Part shown: piece after piece, positions 25,386 through 39,120 of the stretch | Numbering within the stretch: the stretch's first letter is position 1 | Layout: the number at the start of each line of letters is the position of its first letter | NCBI GenBank assembly: GCA_949361645.1 | Contig: OX442423.1 | Location: 4,212,023-4,276,022 of the forward strand | Source of the DNA: Spongilla lacustris | Taxonomy: Eukaryota > Porifera > Demospongiae > Spongillida > Spongillidae | Direction: 5' to 3' | DNA: 64,000 nucleotides | The notes under the pieces: generated by a model | Databases searched by the model: none | What the model was told of the DNA's origin: nothing | The model's input: the letters and a program-made list of their open reading frames with translations, nothing else | Made by a program: the position numbers and the translations under genes

Positions 25386-26765
25386 TTGAATGGTTTATGA
25401 TAAACTATGTTAAACCATAAGTGTTATTTCCACACTGAGATATTCACAATTGGTATACTATCACTAAAATCATAATAAGTACATTTAATAATTAAACCAT
25501 TACAAGTTTGCACATCTAGATACATATGGATTGTATGTCTGAGTGTATTAGATTTAATTTACCATTGAATGGTTTATGATAAACCATGTTAAATCATGTG
25601 TTATTTCCACACTGAGATATTCACAATCACTAAAATCATAATAAGTACATTTAATAATTAAACCATTAATAGTTAGTAATTCTAAATAGATATGGATATT
25701 ATGTCTGAGTGTATTAGATTTAATTTACCATTGAATGGTTTATGATAAACTATGTTAAACCATAAGTGTTATTTCCACACTGAGATATTCACAATTGGTA
25801 TACTATCACTAAAATCATAATAAGTACATTTAATAATTAAACCATTACAAGTTTGCACATCTAGATACATATGGATTGTATGTCTGAGTGTATTAGATTT
25901 AATTTACCATTGAATGGTTTATGATAAACCATGTTAAATCATGTGTTATTTCCACACTGAGATATTCACAATCACTAAAATCATAATAAGTACATTTAAT
26001 AATTAAACCATTAATAGTTAGTAATTCTAAATAGATATGGATATTATGTCTGAGTGTATTAGATTTAATTTACCATTGAATGGTTTATGATAAACTATGT
26101 TAAACCATAAGTGTTATTTCCACACTGAGATATTCACAATTGGTATACTATCACTAAAATCATAATAAGTACATTTAATAATTAAACCATTACAAGTTTG
26201 CACATCTAGATACATATGGATTGTATGTCTGAGTGTATTAGATTTAATTTACCATTGAATGGTTTATGATAAACCATGTTAAATCATGTGTTATTTCCAC
26301 ACTGAGATATTCACAATCACTAAAATCATAATAAGTACATTTAATAATTAAACCATTAATAGTTAGTAATTCTAAATAGATATGGATATTATGTCTGAGT
26401 GTATTAGATTTAATTTACCATTGAATGGTTTATGATAAACTATGTTAAACCATAAGTGTTATTTCCACACTGAGATATTCACAATTGGTATACTATCACT
26501 AAAATCATAATAAGTACATTTAATAATTAAACCATTACAAGTTTGCACATCTAGATACATATGGATTGTATGTCTGAGTGTATTAGATTTAATTTACCAT
26601 TGAATGGTTTATGATAAACCATGTTAAATCATGTGTTATTTCCACACTGAGATATTCACAATCACTAAAATCATAATAAGTACATTTAATAATTAAACCA
26701 TTAATAGTTAGTAATTCTAAATAGATATGGATATTATGTCTGAGTGTATTAGATTTAATTTACCA
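25386..26765. repeat. Four 345-bp dimers in tandem, visually identical
   Basis: Units start at 25386, 25731, 26076 and 26421, each 345 bp long. Each joins a 179-bp monomer (AAACTATGTTAAACC, ATTACAAGTTTGCACATC, GGATTGTATG) to a 166-bp monomer (AATCATGTG, CAATCACTAA, TTAATAGTTAG, ATTCTAAATAG). I saw no difference between the four. The equivalent place in block copy 1 (16354-16698) has a single dimer, so this is an expansion from one to four copies (or a contraction in copy 1). It accounts exactly for the 1035-bp excess in copy 2. Confidence 0.9.
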
Positions 26766-29700
26766 TTGAATGGTTAATGATTAACCATGTTAAACAATGT
26801 GTTATTTCCACACTGAGATATTCACAATAGGTATACTATCATTAAAATCATAATAAGTAAATTTAATAATTAAACCTTTACTAGTTAGTAAATCTAGATA
26901 CATATGGATAGTATATCTGAGTGTAATAGATTTATTTTACCATATAATGGTTTATGATAAACCATGTTAAACCATAAGTGTTATTTCCACACTGAGATAA
27001 TCACAATAGGTATACAATCACTAAAATTATAATAAGTACATTTAATAATTAAACCATTAGTAGTTAGTAAATATAGATACATATGGATAGTATGTCTGAG
27101 TGCATTGGATTTAATTTACCATTGAATGGTTTATGATAAACCATGTTCAACCATAAGTGTTATTTCCACACTGAGATATTCACATTTGGTATACTACCAT
27201 TAAAATCATAATAAGTACATTTAATAATTAAACCACTACTAGTTATTAAATCTAGATGCATATGGATAGCATGTCTGAGTGTATCAGATTTATTTTACCA
27301 TTGAATGGTTTATGATAAACCATGTTAAACAATTAGCTTTAATTCCATTCTTAGATATTCACAATAGGTATACTATCCCTAACATCATAAAAACGACTTT
27401 TAATAATTAAACCACGACTAGTTATTAAACTAAGATACATATGGATAGCATGTCTGAGTGTATTAGATTTATTTTACCATTGAATGGTTTATGATGAACC
27501 ATGTTAAACCATAAGTGTTATTTCCACACTGAGATATTCACAATTATATACTATTATTTAAATCATAATAACGACGTTTAATAATTAAACCATTACTAGT
27601 TTGTAAATGTAGATACATATGGATAGTATGTCTGAGTGTATTAGATTTAATTTACCATTGAATGGTTTATGATAAACCATGTTAAACCATAAGTTTTATT
27701 TCCACCCTGAGATATTCACAATTGGTATACTATCATTAGAATCATAATAAGTACATTTATATATGGATAGAATGTCTGAGTGTATTAGATTTAATTTACC
27801 ATTGAATAGTTTATGATAAACCATGCTAAACCATAAGTGTTATTTCCACACTGAGATATTCACATTTGGTATACTACCATTAAAATCATAATAAGTACAT
27901 TTAATAATTAAACCACTACTAGTTATTAAATCTAGATGCATATGGATAGCATGTCTGAGTGTATTAGATTTAATTTACCATTGAATGGTTTATGATAAAC
28001 CATGTTAAACCATAAGTGTTATTTCCACACTGAGAAATTTACAATAGGTATACTATCACTAAAATCATAAAAAGTACACTTAATAATTAAACCATTAGTA
28101 GTTAGTAAATCTAGATACATATGGATGGTATGTCTGAGTGCATTGGATTTAATTTACCATTGACTGGTTTATGATAAACCATGTTAAACCATGAGTGTTA
28201 TTTCCACACTGAGATATTCACAATAGGTACACTATCACTAAAATCATAATAAGTACATTAAATAATTAAACCATTACAAGTTAGTAAATCCAGATACATA
28301 TGGATACTATGTCTGAGTGTATTAGATTTAATTTACCATTGAAGGTTTATGATAAACCATGTTAAACCATAAGTGTTATTTCCACACTGAGATATTCACA
28401 ATTGGTATACTATTATTTAAAACCATAATAACGACGTTTAATAATTAAACCATTACTAGTTAGTAACTGTAGATACATATGGATAGTATGTCTGAGTGTA
28501 TTTGTTTTAATATACCATTGAATGGATTATGATAAACCATGTTAAACCATAAGTGTTATTTCCACACTGAGATATTCACAATTGGTATACTATTATTTAA
28601 AACCATTATAACGACGTTTAATAATTAAACCATTACTAGTTAGTAAATGTAGATACATATGGATAGTATGTCTGAGTGTATTTGTTTTAATATACCATTG
28701 AATGGATTATGATAAACCATGTTAAACCATAAGTGTTATTTCCACACTGAGAAATTTACAATAGGTATACCATCACTAAAATCATAATAAGTACATTTAA
28801 TAATTAAACCATTACAAGTTTGCACATCTAGATACATATGGATTGTATGTCTGAGTGTATTAGATTTAATTTACCATTGAATGGTTTATGATAAACCATG
28901 TTAAATCATGTGTTATTTCCACACTGAGATATTCACAATCACTAAAATCATAATAAGTACATTTAATAATTAAACCATTAATAGTTAGTAATTCTAAATA
29001 GATACGGATATTATGTCTGAGTGTATTAGATTTAATTTACCATTGAATGGTTAATGATTAACCATGTTAAACAATGTGTTATTTCCACACTGAGATATTC
29101 ACAATAGGTATACTATCATTAAAATCATAATAAGTAAATTTAATAATTAAACCTTTACTAGTTAGTAAATCTAGATACATATGGATAGTATATCTGAGTG
29201 TAATAGATTTATTTTACCATATAATGGTTTATGATAAACCATGTTAAACCATAAGTGTTATTTCCACACTGAGATAATCACAATAGGTATACAATCACTA
29301 AAATTATAATAAGTACATTTAATAATTAAACCATTAGTAGTTAGTAAATATAGATACATATGGATAGTATGTCTGAGTGCATTGGATTTAATTTACCATT
29401 GAATGGTTTATGATAAACCATGTTCAACCATAAGTGTTATTTCCACACTGAGATATTCACATTTGGTATACTACCATTAAAATCATAATAAGTACATTTA
29501 ATAATTAAACCACTACTAGTTATTAAATCTAGATGCATATGGATAGCATGTCTGAGTGTATCAGATTTATTTTACCATTGAATGGTTTATGATAAACCAT
29601 GTTAAACAATTAGCTTTAATTCCATTCTTAGATATTCACAATAGGTATACTATCCCTAACATCATAAAAACGACTTTTAATAATTAAACCACGACTAGTT

Positions 29701-32690
29701 ATTAAACTAAGATACATATGGATAGCATGTCTGAGTGTATTAGATTTATTTTACCATTGAATGGTTTATGATGAACCATGTTAAACCATAAGTGTTATTT
29801 CCACACTGAGATATTCACAATTATATACTATTATTTAAATCATAATAACGACGTTTAATAATTAAACCATTACTAGTTTGTAAATGTAGATACATATGGA
29901 TAGTATGTCTGAGTGTATTAGATTTAATTTACCATTGAATGGTTTATGATAAACCATGTTAAACCATAAGTTTTATTTCCACCCTGAGATATTCACAATT
30001 GGTATACTATCATTAGAATCATAATAAGTACATTTATATATGGATAGAATGTCTGAGTGTATTAGATTTAATTTACCATTGAATAGTTTATGATAAACCA
30101 TGCTAAACCATAAGTGTTATTTCCACACTGAGATATTCACATTTGGTATACTACCATTAAAATCATAATAAGTACATTTAATAATTAAACCACTACTAGT
30201 TATTAAATCTAGATGCATATGGATAGCATGTCTGAGTGTATTAGATTTAATTTACCATTGAATGGTTTATGATAAACCATGTTAAACCATAAGTGTTATT
30301 TCCACACTGAGAAATTTACAATAGGTATACTATCACTAAAATCATAAAAAGTACACTTAATAATTAAACCATTAGTAGTTAGTAAATCTAGATACATATG
30401 GATGGTATGTCTGAGTGCATTGGATTTAATTTACCATTGACTGGTTTATGATAAACCATGTTAAACCATGAGTGTTATTTCCACACTGAGATATTCACAA
30501 TAGGTACACTATCACTAAAATCATAATAAGTACATTAAATAATTAAACCATTACAAGTTAGTAAATCCAGATACATATGGATACTATGTCTGAGTGTATT
30601 AGATTTAATTTACCATTGAAGGTTTATGATAAACCATGTTAAACCATAAGTGTTATTTCCACACTGAGATATTCACAATTGGTATACTATTATTTAAAAC
30701 CATAATAACGACGTTTAATAATTAAACCATTACTAGTTAGTAACTGTAGATACATATGGATAGTATGTCTGAGTGTATTTGTTTTAATATACCATTGAAT
30801 GGATTATGATAAACCATGTTAAACCATAAGTGTTATTTCCACACTGAGATATTCACAATTGGTATACTATTATTTAAAACCATTATAACGACGTTTAATA
30901 ATTAAACCATTACTAGTTAGTAAATGTAGATACATATGGATAGTATGTCTGAGTGTATTTGTTTTAATATACCATTGAATGGATTATGATAAACCATGTT
31001 AAACCATAAGTGTTATTTCCACACTGAGAAATTTACAATAGGTATACCATCACTAAAATCATAATAAGTACATTTAATAATTAAACCATTACAAGTTTGC
31101 ACATCTAGATACATATGGATTGTATGTCTGAGTGTATTAGATTTAATTTACCATTGAATGGTTTATGATAAACCATGTTAAATCATGTGTTATTTCCACA
31201 CTGAGATATTCACAATCACTAAAATCATAATAAGTACATTTAATAATTAAACCATTAATAGTTAGTAATTCTAAATAGATACGGATATTATGTCTGAGTG
31301 TATTAGATTTAATTTACCATTGAATGGTTAATGATTAACCATGTTAAACAATGTGTTATTTCCACACTGAGATATTCACAATAGGTATACTATCATTAAA
31401 ATCATAATAAGTAAATTTAATAATTAAACCTTTACTAGTTAGTAAATCTAGATACATATGGATAGTATATCTGAGTGTAATAGATTTATTTTACCATATA
31501 ATGGTTTATGATAAACCATGTTAAACCATAAGTGTTATTTCCACACTGAGATAATCACAATAGGTATACAATCACTAAAATTATAATAAGTACATTTAAT
31601 AATTAAACCATTAGTAGTTAGTAAATATAGATACATATGGATAGTATGTCTGAGTGCATTGGATTTAATTTACCATTGAATGGTTTATGATAAACCATGT
31701 TCAACCATAAGTGTTATTTCCACACTGAGATATTCACATTTGGTATACTACCATTAAAATCATAATAAGTACATTTAATAATTAAACCACTACTAGTTAT
31801 TAAATCTAGATGCATATGGATAGCATGTCTGAGTGTATCAGATTTATTTTACCATTGAATGGTTTATGATAAACCATGTTAAACAATTAGCTTTAATTCC
31901 ATTCTTAGATATTCACAATAGGTATACTATCCCTAACATCATAAAAACGACTTTTAATAATTAAACCACGACTAGTTATTAAACTAAGATACATATGGAT
32001 AGCATGTCTGAGTGTATTAGATTTATTTTACCATTGAATGGTTTATGATGAACCATGTTAAACCATAAGTGTTATTTCCACACTGAGATATTCACAATTA
32101 TATACTATTATTTAAATCATAATAACGACGTTTAATAATTAAACCATTACTAGTTTGTAAATGTAGATACATATGGATAGTATGTCTGAGTGTATTAGAT
32201 TTAATTTACCATTGAATGGTTTATGATAAACCATGTTAAACCATAAGTTTTATTTCCACCCTGAGATATTCACAATTGGTATACTATCATTAGAATCATA
32301 ATAAGTACATTTATATATGGATAGAATGTCTGAGTGTATTAGATTTAATTTACCATTGAATAGTTTATGATAAACCATGCTAAACCATAAGTGTTATTTC
32401 CACACTGAGATATTCACATTTGGTATACTACCATTAAAATCATAATAAGTACATTTAATAATTAAACCACTACTAGTTATTAAATCTAGATGCATATGGA
32501 TAGCATGTCTGAGTGTATTAGATTTAATTTACCATTGAATGGTTTATGATAAACCATGTTAAACCATAAGTGTTATTTCCACACTGAGAAATTTACAATA
32601 GGTATACTATCACTAAAATCATAAAAAGTACACTTAATAATTAAACCATTAGTAGTTAGTAAATCTAGATACATATGGATGGTATGTCTA
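26500..32690. repeat. 13-mer higher-order repeat, 2277-bp period, ~2.7 copies
   Basis: Copies are about 26500-28776, 28777-31053 and 31054-32690. The 144-bp deletion unit lies at 27658, 29935 and 32212, exactly 2277 apart, and the TGAGAAATTT marker lies at 28031, 30308 and 32585. Thirteen monomer starts fall in copy 2. Copies 2 and 3 share GATACGG at 29001 and 31278, where copy 1 has GATATGG, so they are each other's closest relatives. The first nine monomers are the tail of the 9.93-kb block. The last four are the GAAATTT tetramer otherwise found near 9.6 and 12.3 kb. The third copy stops where GTCTAAGTGCATTGGATA begins. Confidence 0.88.
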
Positions 32691-33755
32691 AGTGCATTGG
32701 ATATAATTTACCATTGACTGGTTTATGGTAATCCATGTTAAACCAAGTGTTAATTCCACACATGAGATATTCAGAATAGGTATACTATCAGTAAAATCAT
32801 ATTAAGGACTTTTAATAATTAAACCATTACTAGTTAGTAAATGTAGATACATATGGTAAGTATGTCTGAGTGTATTAGATTTAATTCACCATTGAATGGT
32901 TTATGATAAACCATGTTAAACCATAAGTGTTATTTCCACACTGAGATATTCACAATTATATACTATTATTTAAATCATAATAACGACGTTTAATAATTAA
33001 ACCATTACTAGTTAGTAAATGTAGATACATATGGATAGTATGTCTGAGTGTATTAGATTCAATTTACCATTGAATGGTTTATGATAAACCATGTTAAACC
33101 ATAAGTGTTATTTCCACACTGAGATATTCACAATTGGTATACTATTATTTAAAATCATAATAACGACGTTTAATAATTAAACCATTACTAGTTAGTAATT
33201 GTAGATTCATATGGATAGTATGTCTGAGGGTATTAAATTTAATTTACCATTCAATGGTTTATGATAAACCATGTTAAGCCATTAGTGTTATTTCCACACT
33301 GAGATATTTACAATTGGTATACTATCATTAAAATCATAATAAGTACATTTAAAAATTAAACCATTACAAGTTATTAATCCAGATACATATAGATAGTATG
33401 TCTGAGTGTATTAGATTTAATTTACCATAGAATGGTTTATGATAAACCATGTTAAAGCATAAGTGTTATTTCCACACTGAGAAATTCACAATAGGTATAC
33501 TATCACTAAAATCATAAAAACGACTTTTAATAATTAAACCATTACTAGTTAGTAAATCTAGATACATATGGATATTATGACTGAGTGTATTAGATTTAAT
33601 TTACCTTTGAAGGGTTTATGATAAACCATGTTAAACCATAAGTGTTACTTCCACACTGAGATATTCACTATTATATACTATTATTTAAATCATAATAACG
33701 ACGTTTAATCATTAAACCATTACTAGTTAGTAAATGTAGATACATATGGATAGTA
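32690..33755. repeat. Mixed monomers between HOR arrays
   Basis: There are about six units with no local period. They begin with the TATGGTAATCC monomer, which here has local scars (ACCAAGTG, ACACATGAG with extra bases, and ATATGGTAAGTATG). B-type units follow. One has CCATTCAATGG with TTAAGCCATTAG (near 33248; copy near 54551, shift 21303) and one has GATATTATGACTGAG with TTACCTTTGAA (near 33571; copy near 63314). Several are close to units at 54.2-54.7 and 63.2-63.7 kb. Confidence 0.7.
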
Positions 33756-36700
33756 TGTCTGAGTGTATTAGATTTAATTTACCATTGAATGGTTTATGAT
33801 AAACCATGTTAAACCATAAGTGTTATTTCCACCCTGAGAAATTAACAATTGGTATACTATCATTAAAATCTTAATAAGTACATTTAATAATTAAACCATT
33901 ACTAGTTAGTAAATCTAGATACATATGGATAGTATGTCTGAGTATATTAAATTTAATTTACCATTGAATGGTTTATGATAAACCATGTTAAACCGTAAGT
34001 GTTACTTCCACACTGAGATATTCACAATTCTATACTATTATTTAAATCATAATAACGACGTTTTATAATTAAACCATTACTAGTTAGTAAATGTAGATAC
34101 ATATGGATAGTATGTCTGAGTGTATTAGATTTAATTTACCATTGAATGGTTTATGATAAACCATGTTAAACCATAAGTGTTATTTCCACACTGAGATATT
34201 CACAATTGGTATACTATTATTTAAAATCATAATAACGACGTTTAATAATTAAACCATTACTAGTTAGTAATTGTAGATTCATATGGATAGTATGTCTGAG
34301 TGTATTAGATTTAATTTACCATTGAATGGTTAATTATTAACCATGTTAAACAATGTGTTATTTCCACACTGAGATATTCACAATAGGTATACTATCATTA
34401 AAATCATAATAAGTAAATTTAATAATTAAACCTTTACTAGTTAGTAAATCTAGATACATATGGATAGTATATCTGAGTGTAATAGATTTATTTTACCATT
34501 GAATGGTTTATGATAAACCATGTTAAACCATAAGTGTTGTTTCCACACTGAGATAATCACAATAGGTATACAATCACTAAAATCATAATAAGTACATTTA
34601 ATAATTAAACCATTACTAGTTAGTAAATCTAGATACATATGGATAGTATGTGTGAGTGTATTAGATTTAATTTACCATTGAATGGTTTATGATAAACCAT
34701 GTTAAACCATGTGTTATTTCCACACTTTGATATTCACAATCACTAATATCATAATAAGTACATTTAATAATTAAACCATTACTAGTTAGTAATTCTAAAC
34801 AGATATGGATATTATGTCTGAGTGTATTAGATTTAATTTACCATTGAATGGTTAATGATTAACCATGTTAAACAATGTGTTATTTCCACACTGAGATATT
34901 AACAATAGGTATACTATCATTAAAATCATAATAAGTAAATTTAATAATTAAACCTTTACTAGTTAGTAAATCTAGATACATATGGATAGTATATCTGAGT
35001 GTAATAGATTTATTTTACCATTGAATGGTTTATGATAAACCATGTTAAACCATAAGTGTTATTTCCACACTGAGATAATCACAATAGGTATACAATCACT
35101 AAAATCATAATAAGTACATTTAATAATTAAACCATTACTAGTTAGTAAATCTAGATACATATGGATAGTATGTCTGAGTGCATTGGATTTAATTTACCAT
35201 TGAATGGTTTATGATAAACCATGTTAAACCATAAGTGTTATTTCCACACTGAGATATTCACATTTGGTATACTACCATTAAAATCATAATAAGTACATTT
35301 AATAATTAAACCACTACTAGTTATTAAATCTAGATGCATATGGATAGCATGTCTGAGTGTATTAGATTTATTTTACCATTGAATGGTTTATGATGAACCA
35401 TGTTAAACCATAAGTTTTATTTCCACACTGAGATACTCACAATTGGTATGCTATTATTCAAATTATAATAACGAAATTTAATAATTAAACCATTACTGGT
35501 TAGTAAATCTAGATACTTATGGATATAATGTCTGAGTGTATTAGATTTAATTCACCATTGATAGGTTAATGATAAACCATGTTAAACCATAAGATTTAAT
35601 TCCACTCTGAGATATTCTTAATAGGTATACTATCACTAAAATCATAATAAGTACATTTAAAAATTAAACCATTACAAGTTATTAATCCAGATACATATAG
35701 ATAGTATGTCTGAGTGTATTAGATTTAATTTACTATTGAATGATTTATGATAAACCATGTTAAACCATAAGTGTTATTTCCACCCTGAGAAATTAACAAT
35801 TGGTATACTATCATTAAAATCTTAATAAGTACATTTAATAATTAAACCATTACTAGTTAGTAAATCTAGATACATATGGATAGTATGTCTGAGTATATTA
35901 AATTTAATTTACCATTGAATGGTTTATGATAAACCATGTTAAACTGTAAGTGTTACTTTCACACTGAGATATTCACAATTCTATACTATTATTTAAATCA
36001 TAATAACGACGTTTTATAATTAAACCATTACTAGTTAGTAAATGTAGATACATATGGATAGTATGTCTGAGTGTATTAGATTTAATTTACCATTGAATGG
36101 TTTATGATAAACCATGTTAAACCATAAGTGTTATTTCCACACTGAGATATTCACAATTGGTATACTATTATTTAAAATCATAATAACGACGTTTAATAAT
36201 TAAACCATTACTAGTTAGTAATTGTAGATTCATATGGATAGTATGTCTGAGTGTATTAGATTTAATTTACCATTGAATGGTTAATTATTAACCATGTTAA
36301 ACAATGTGTTATTTCCACACTGAGATATTCACAATAGGTATACTATCATTAAAATCATAATAAGTAAATTTAATAATTAAACCTTTACTAGTTAGTAAAT
36401 CTAGATACATATGGATAGTATATCTGAGTGTAATAGATTTATTTTACCATTGAATGGTTTATGATAAACCATGTTAAACCATAAGTGTTGTTTCCACACT
36501 GAGATAATCACAATAGGTATACAATCACTAAAATCATAATAAGTACATTTAATAATTAAACCATTACTAGTTAGTAAATCTAGATACATATGGATAGTAT
36601 GTGTGAGTGTATTAGATTTAATTTACCATTGAATGGTTTATGATAAACCATGTTAAACCATGTGTTATTTCCACACTTTGATATTCACAATCACTAATAT

Positions 36701-36950
36701 CATAATAAGTACATTTAATAATTAAACCATTACTAGTTAGTAATTCTAAACAGATATGGATATTATGTCTGAGTGTATTAGATTTAATTTACCATTGAAT
36801 GGTTAATGATTAACCATGTTAAACAATGTGTTATTTCCACACTGAGATATTCACAATAGGTATACTATCATTAAAATCACAATAAGTACATTTAATAATT
36901 AAACCTTTACTAGTTAGTAAATCTAGTTATATATGGATAGTATATCTGAG
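33756..36950. repeat. 11-mer HOR, 1951-bp period (site 2)
   Basis: Markers repeat at 1951 bp: ACTATCATTAAAATCTTAAT at 33856 and 35807, the TTAATTATTAA dyad form near 34328 and 36279, and the 166-bp form near 34676 and 36627. About 1.6 units are present, with the same monomer order as site 1. The run 34310-36970 is repeated at 54720-57380 with a constant shift of 20409, so the two sites are copies of one another. Private changes include AAACTGTAAG with TTTCACAC near 35942. Confidence 0.82.
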
Positions 36951-39120
36951 TGTAATAGATTTAATGTACCATTGAATGGTTTATGATAAACCATGTTAAA
37001 CCATTAGCTTTAATTCCACTCTTAGATATTCACAATAGGTATACTATCACTAACATCACAAAAACGACTTTTAATAATTAAACCACGACTAGTTATTAAA
37101 TCTAGATGCATATGGATAGCATGTCTGAGTGTATTAGATTTATTTTACCATTGAATGGTTCATGATGAACCATGTTAAACCATAAGTGTTATTTCCACAC
37201 TGAGATATTCACAATTGATATACTATTATTTAAATTATAATAACGACGTTTAATAATTAAACCATTACTAGTTAGAAAATCTAGACACATATGGATAGTA
37301 TGTCTCAGTGTATTAGATTTAATTTACCATTGAATATTTAATGATTAACCATGTTAAACAATGTGTTATTTCCACACTGAGATATTCACAATAGGTATAC
37401 TATCATTAAAATCATAATAAGTAAATTTAATAATTAAACCTTTACTAGTTAGTAAATCTAGATGCATATGGATAGCATGTCTGAGTGTATTGGATTTATT
37501 TTACTATTGAATGGTTTATGATGAACCATGTTAAACCATAAGTGTTATTTCCACACTGAGATATTCACAATAGGTATACTATCATTAAAATCATAATAAG
37601 TAAATTTAATAATTAAACCTTTACTAGTTAGTAAATCTAGATACATATGGATAGTATATCTGAGTGTAATAGATTTATTTTACCATTGAATGGTTTATGA
37701 TAAACCATGTTAAACCATAAGTGTTATTTCCACACTGAGATAATCACAATAGGTATACAATCACTAAAATCATAATAAGTACATTTAATAATTAAACCAT
37801 TACTAGTTAGTAAATCTAGATACATATGGATAGTATGTCTGAGTGTATTGGATTTAATTTACCATTGAATGGTTTATGATAAACCATGTTAAACCATAAG
37901 TGTTATTTCCACACTGAGATATTTACAATTGGTATACTATCATAATAAGTACATTTAAAAATTAAACCATTACAAGTTATTAATCCAGATACATATAGAT
38001 AGTATGTCTGAGTGTATTAGATTTAATTTACCATTGAATGATTTATGATAAACCATGTTAAACCATAAGTGTTATTTCCACCCTGAGAAATTAACAATTG
38101 GTATACTATCATTAAAATCATAATAAGAACATTTAATAATTAAACCATTACTAGTTAGTAAATCTAGATACATATGGATAGCATGTCTGAGTATATTAAA
38201 TTTAATTTACCATTGAATGGTTTATGATGAACCATGTTAAACCATAAGTGTTATTTCCGCACTGAGATATTCACAATTATATACTATTATTTAAATCATA
38301 ATAACGACGTTTTATAATTAAACCATTACTAGTTACTAAATGTAGATACATATGGATAGTATGTCTGAGGGTATTTGTTTTAATATACCATTGAATGGAT
38401 TATGATAAACCATGTTAAACCATAAGTGTTATTTCCACACTGAGATATTTACAATTGGTATACTATCATTAAAATCATAATAAGTACATTTAAAAATTAA
38501 ACCATTACAAGTTATTAATCCAGATACATATAGATAGTATGTCTGAGTGTATTAGATTTAATTTACTATTGAATGATTTATGATAAACCATGTTAAACCA
38601 TAAGTGTTATTTCCACCGTGAGAAATTAACAATCATAATAAGTACATTTAATAATTAAACCATTACTAGTTAGTAAATCTAGATACATATGGATAGTATG
38701 TCTGAGTATATTGAATTTAATTTACCATTGAATGGTTTATGATAAACCATGTTAAACCATAAGTGTTATTTCCAAACTGAGATATTCACAATCATATACT
38801 ATTATTTAAATCATAATAAGTACATTTAATAATTAAACCATTACTAGTTAGTAAATGTATATACATATGGATAGTATGTCTGAGTGTATTAGATTTAATT
38901 TACCATTGAATGGTTTATGATAAACCATGTTAAACCATAAGTGTTATTTCCACACTGAGATATTCACAATTGGTATACTATTATTTAAAATCATAATAAC
39001 GACGTTTAATAATTAAACCATTACTAGTTAGTAATTGTAGATTCATATGGATAGTATGTCTGAGGGTATTAGATTTAATTTTCCATTGAATGGTTAATGA
39101 TTAACCATGTTAAACAATGT
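36850..39120. repeat. Mixed monomers; first kilobase copied at 60.6 kb
   Basis: The first kilobase (to about 37860) reappears at about 60641-61650 with a shift of 23791, including AAAATCACAATAAG, GTTATATATGG, ACATCACAAAAACG and ATGCATATGG. One unit here has GAATATTTAATGATTAACC (near 37328), a broken dyad, where the 61-kb copy keeps an intact one. From 37860 the units resemble 0.7-2.1 kb (CCGCACTG near 38256). They show a 9-bp loss (TATCATAATAAG near 37938) and a roughly 20-bp loss (TTAACAATCATAATAAG near 38627). Confidence 0.7.

Larger units (their letters stand above)
7981..27978. repeat. Two tandem copies of a ~9.93-kb (about 56-monomer) block
   Basis: Copy 1 is about 7981-17910 and copy 2 about 17911-27978. 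Positions 7981-10070 reappear at a shift of 9930. The shift drops to 9212 after a 718-bp (four-monomer) absence in copy 2 near 20000. It drops to 9033 after a further one-monomer (179-bp) difference near 24535, then rises to 10068 after three extra 345-bp dimers in copy 2. Rare markers confirm it: TTTATGGTAATCCATG at 14061 and 23273, CACCATGGATAGG near 14761 and 23973, ACCGGTATAC near 11078 and 20288. Copy 2 carries occasional private substitutions such as GGCTAATG near 23984. By eye the copies are nearly identical outside the length differences. Confidence 0.88.
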
